This document shows, one piece after another, positions 60,710 to 64,000 of a DNA stretch of 64,000 nucleotides (within the stretch, counting starts at the first letter, position 1; each line of letters opens with the position of its first letter). The translations under genes and the position numbers were made by a program. The DNA lies in the NCBI GenBank assembly GCA_001599715.1, contig BCHU01000009.1, positions 248,001 to 312,000 of the forward strand, read 5' to 3'. This DNA is from Phaeotremella fagi. Lineage: Eukaryota > Basidiomycota > Tremellomycetes > Tremellales > Phaeotremellaceae. The notes under the pieces were generated by a model, which searched no databases, was not told the DNA's origin, and was given only the letters and a program-made list of their open reading frames with translations.

Positions 60710-61136
60710 ACCTCCCTTCGGTGGGAAAGGGATCGAATTTTGGTTTTTCACATGTTGGTACATCAAGACGTCGTTCTCATTTTCGATTTTAAGTTTGATC
60801 ATTACTCATTCGCATACTGTAGCCTATGACTAGTATATCTTCATCATACTCCTCACAACATGTTATTTACTCTTATTTTCCTCTCTTTACATCATATATC
60901 ATACAATTCATGTATCACATTACATACATTATTTGATTTCATCATCATTATCCATGATAGAGCTCATGCATACATATAACCATTACAGTACTTTCCATTC
61001 ACCCACCAACCACAGTTCTGATAAGATAACCCGACGGGTCATTTCCGTCGGACCATACCGAGGACAGATATAAGAGGGAGTAGAGGTTTAGGTAACAACT
61101 GAATCTTGTCTCTTCACCATCATCCAAACCCTAACC
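60710..61136. promoter_or_regulatory. aldolase promoter region
   Basis: These 427 bases include the 3' end of the previous gene and a compact promoter. Two adjoining GATA sites (GATAAG 61020-61025 and GATAAC 61025-61030), a 7-base inverted repeat (61031-61051) and a TATAAG element (61069-61074) sit in a row 63-117 bases before the ATG at 61137. Confidence 0.6.
61031..61051. promoter_or_regulatory. perfect inverted repeat CCGACGG-N7-CCGTCGG
   Basis: The two 7-base arms are exact reverse complements separated by GTCATTT. CGG/CCG-terminated dyads are typical targets of dimeric Zn(II)2Cys6 transcription factors. The site lies 18 bases upstream of TATAAG and right after paired GATA motifs. Factor identity is unknown. 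Confidence 0.65.
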
Positions 61137-62382
61137 ATGTCATATTCAGTAGGAGAAAGTAAAACACCCACAACCTCCCTCGTAGGGATGCACAAAATAA
61201 TGTCAGAAGCTAAATCAAAAGGGAAACCTGTTGTTGGTACGTCCCCCCTCCCCTGGCGTCACTAATCAATACCATTAGGATCATGGCTCCAACTCCCCGG
61301 AGCTTCTTTAGCAAGGATGACCGCTCAATTAGGTTTCGACTACGTTCTCCTAGATTGTGAACATGGTGATATTGACGATGGAATGATGCATAACATGATT
61401 TTGGGGGTTACCAGTGTCCCAGGTGTTGGTGCTATGATTCGGATTCCTGGTTCAGAGAATTTCTTTATTAAGAGAGCTTTGGATACTGGTGCCCATGGGA
61501 TTCTGGTTCCTATGGTATCTACCGTAGTAGGTTTAGATTCATTTTCTTGATTGGCTCTTTATGTCAGTGCTGATCAACTTTTAGGCCGAGGCTAAACGTA
61601 TCGTCTCATCTTCAAAATTCCCTGTTCAATTGGAAGATAGAGCTAAAGGCGTTTTTTCTGGGGTTAGAGGTGCAGGTTCACCGTTTGCTCCAGCACCTTT
61701 TGGGTGGGTCATATTGGATGATTGGACAATCAATAATGCTTATACCTTCACTTCATAGTCAAAATATCAACGATTACGTTAAAACAGCTAATAAAAACAC
61801 CTTCGTCGCTATCCAAATAGAGAATGAGGAAGGTTTAGCTAATTGTGAAGAAATCGCTAAAGTTGAGGGTATAGGTGAGTCGAGGGTTTTCTGGGAGATG
61901 GGTCTGGGTTTTATTGATATTCTGTTAGATATGCTTTTTGTTGGGTAAGCTCAAGTTTCGTTTTTGGGAATAACGTTTTTGAGCTGATGATTCCGATTTA
62001 GACCTAATGATTTGTGTTGCGCTTTGGGTTATGATATTTCTAATCATCCCAATATTCCTGAAGTTCAGGCTGCAATTGAAAGAGTTAAACAAGCTGCTCA
62101 CGCAGCAGGTAAATATGCTGGTACGTCTGATTACCATTCAAAAGTACCATATTTTGTCTAAAATCTCGCTTTTAGGTATGTTCTGCGTTACAGCTGAACA
62201 AGTTGCTCTCCGTGCCCAACAAGGATGTAAGTGGTGTTTGAGTCGGAACTGTTGATTTGTTTGCACAAGTATACTGATTCGCTGGTGCTTTAGTCGATTT
62301 CGTTAATCTTGGTGGTGATACTATTGCTATTCCATTCTGGAACATGGGGGAATTAGGTAAACTTAAGACTTTGTTGGCGTAG
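61137..62382 (+). CDS. HpcH/HpaI-family class II aldolase
   Basis: Members of this family cleave or form 4-hydroxy-2-oxo acids using a divalent metal. The start is MSYSVGESKTPTTSLVGMHK at 61137; an intron at about 61.24 kb keeps VV/GSWLQLPGASLARMTAQ in frame. Family blocks: GFDYVLLDCEHGDIDDGMMH (catalytic Glu-His), VGAMIRIPGSENFFIKRALD, TGAHGILVPMVST, AIQIENEEGLANCEEIAKVE (metal-binding Glu), DMLFVGPNDLCCALGYDISN (Gly-Pro-Asn-Asp-Leu), FDFVNLGGDTIAIPFWNMGE. The ends match bacterial 4-hydroxy-2-oxoheptane-1,7-dioate aldolase homologues. A role in aromatic or sugar-acid catabolism is plausible. Transfer from bacteria in the past is possible, but the many native-type introns show long residence. 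Confidence 0.88.
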
Positions 62383-62540
62383 GTTTTGGGTTTGGGATTG
62401 AATTGAATGTGGTGGTTGTGTAATAGATTTTAGAATGCATCTAAAAATACCCAATAAGTTTTACAACAACATGTCGAGTGACTGAACCTCCAAATTTCGA
62501 TCTTCTCTCCCCTACCAGCAATCCATCCCACTAGATCTTC

Positions 62541-63217
62541 TCACTCCCCCTCCTCCTCATTAAAAGACAATAAACCTTTATCAACCTTTTTCTTCTTTTT
62601 CTTCTTCTCCTTCGAATCGGATTCCTTGGTTCCACCCTCATCCTCGTCTTTATCGTTACCATGACCAACAAGTTTCCTTTTAGCTGATGAAGAGATGATT
62701 TTAGGTATAACAGGTTTCGTAGTGGTTGTTTTCGTCGAGTTCGTAGATTTATCAACAGACTCTAAAGTTTTCGGAGGTGGACTTTCAGATTTCAATCCAG
62801 CAGCTGAAATCTCACATCAACATCAATCAACCCAAAAATCTAACCAAACTCACCTCTCCGTCTCTCCCTCCTAACCTGATCAGCACTAAGATGTCTCCCT
62901 TCTTTCAAAACAACAACCTGAGGTCCCTCATCACCACCCCCACCGAAAACTTCTCCCCATTCATCCTCCTCCTCTTCCTTGTCCTTGTCCTTGTCTCGCT
63001 CATCATCACTACCCCCAGCCCATTCACCTTCACTAGGTCGTTCAGGTAACGCTTCCCTTCCATCTCTACTCACCCCTCCTCGTCCTCTTGGTAGTTCTTT
63101 GGGAGGGGGAGGGGGAGCAGCAGCTTGACCGAAATTACGTAGAAATGAAGGGGTTTGAGCGATGTAGGTCATCCCTTTGGAGATTTGGTGGTTCGTTTGA
63201 TTCCCTTTACGTGACAT
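62541..63217 (-). CDS. DUF4604 protein, homologue of human KIAA1143
   Basis: The start is MSRKGNQTNHQISKGMTYIA at 63217. The N-terminal signature is TPSFLRNFGQ, and the central one, GPQVVVLKEGRHLSADQVRR, is the conserved DUF4604 core (human KIAA1143 has a similar QVVVLK-GDLS block). Between them is a Pro and acid-rich region (DDERDKDKDKEEEEDEWGEV). One intron at about 62.8 kb (GTGAGT) joins to AAGLKSESPPPKTLE. A Lys run (SDSKEKKKKKKKVDKG) and the end LLSFNEEEGE match the LLSFD-acidic end of the animal protein. Function is not established. Confidence 0.85.
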
Positions 63218-63600
63218 TTTGTTGGGTGTTTTCGGGTTTAGATGTTGTTGCTGGTGGTATCTATCCTCTTTTCTAGACTTCTTTTTAGTTCGCTGGGGGT
63301 CTGCCTGGTCTACTCTTTGTTCTATTTGACGATATATCGGTTTTTATCGGTTTGTTGATGATTGTAAAATAACAAGATGGTGAACCGATGAAATCCGAAT
63401 TGTAACCTCAACCTCCACTAAAATGATCCACTCTAGGTATAAATAGTACTCGTTCAGTATCTTGGGATAAAGAATTAAACGTCTCTTCTTAAACATTCAT
63501 CCAGTCATTATCTATACAGGCTACAAGTCTAGTGATCAAGTGTGTTCAGAGAAACACTGCTGTAAGATCCATCACACAGCTGTTCTCGTTACAGTCAACT
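63218..63600. promoter_or_regulatory. divergent promoter, DUF4604 gene / methyltransferase
   Basis: These 383 bases lie between the two divergent starts. GTATAAATAGTAC at about 63438 is a good TATA box for the plus-strand methyltransferase. No other feature is seen. Confidence 0.5.
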
Positions 63601-64000
63601 ATGGCATCATTCGCTAAATCAACCTTCGACGTAGGCAACTATCTAGCCTGTCGAGCGTAAGTCCATCCCAGCTCCAATGCAGACCCACTAAACAGGGGTA
63701 CGAGTACAGAACATACCCACCTAGGATATACGAAATAATCAAAGCCTATCATTCGTTAAACGGTGGGAAATTCGATAAAGCCATAGATCTAGGATGTGGA
63801 CCTGGTATGTACCAGTGCCCTCACTCCAATTGTATATCTAGTTAACAGAGGAATTATAGGATTTATGGCCTTGAACTTGATAAATCAATTCAAACATGTT
63901 CAAGCTATTGATCCAGCTCAAAAAATGATTGATATTGGTTTACAACCTGCAGACGATTCTCGTCAGATTGATTATCGGGTTGGGAATGCTGAACGATTGG
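63601..64000 (+). CDS. class I SAM-dependent methyltransferase, 5' part (cut by window end)
   Basis: The start is MASFAKSTFDVGNYLACR at 63601, then a GTAAGT intron; the best acceptor (GAGTACAG) restores the family-typical ATYPPRIYEIIKAYHSL. Motif I is FDKAIDLGCGPG, split from FMALNLINQFKHVQAIDPAQ by a second intron at about 63.81-63.86 kb. The acidic residue ending strand 2 is in AIDPAQKMI. The fragment ends in DYRVGNAERL, before motif IV. This N-terminus is typical of the fungal TMT1/CRG1-like trans-aconitate methyltransferase group, but substrate cannot be judged from a third of the protein. Confidence 0.85.

Overview
The window looks like nuclear DNA of a basidiomycete yeast, most likely a tremellomycete of the Cryptococcus/Kwoniella type. 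I infer this from gene content (UPF1, TORC2 subunit rictor/AVO3, PEX14, TOM70, THG1, a class I CPD photolyase, a Cln-type cyclin), from closely packed genes on both strands, and from many introns of about 45-75 bases with GTNNGT-type donors, CTNAC-like branch sites and TAG/CAG acceptors. I saw no tRNA, rRNA, CRISPR array or transposon. Intron boundaries were read by eye from frame continuity and splice consensus, so gene starts and ends are firmer than individual exon edges.

Layout. 0-15.3 kb is a housekeeping block: UPF1, ATP12, a large unknown protein, the mitochondrial carrier OAC1 and THG1 (all minus), the mitoribosomal protein bL31m (plus) and a SWIB/DEK_C protein (minus). 15.8-21.8 kb is a plus-strand block of four genes I cannot assign to families: three small multi-exon genes and a Ser-rich protein. 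One small gene encodes a ubiquitin-interacting motif plus a PPxY motif, and its frame is cut by a TAA. 22.3-29.6 kb (plus) holds a photolyase with a probable light-response promoter, TOM70 and a DUF218 protein. A minus-strand zinc alcohol dehydrogenase follows.

31.8-35.9 kb is the most unusual part. Four tandem minus-strand paralogues encode small proteins with a SUMO/ubiquitin-like core, mostly with acidic flanks. All share the same three intron positions, and none ends in the di-glycine needed for conjugation. I do not recognise this family.

36.2-43.3 kb (minus) holds PEX14 and rictor/AVO3. The G1-type cyclin at 44.3-45.7 kb is followed by a 6.3-kb stretch without a convincing gene, probably the cyclin's long upstream region. 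52.0-54.1 kb is an unknown conserved-looking protein. From 55.4 kb to the end lie mitochondrial aspartate aminotransferase, a disordered coiled-coil protein, an HpcH/HpaI-family aldolase with a clear palindromic upstream site, a DUF4604 (KIAA1143-like) protein, and the start of a SAM methyltransferase cut by the window edge.

Many products act at or in mitochondria (ATP12, OAC1, bL31m, TOM70, aspartate aminotransferase, possibly the photolyase). OAC1 and the aminotransferase could both serve oxaloacetate/aspartate exchange. I see no operon-like logic, apart from the tandem array and a shared divergent promoter between THG1 and bL31m.
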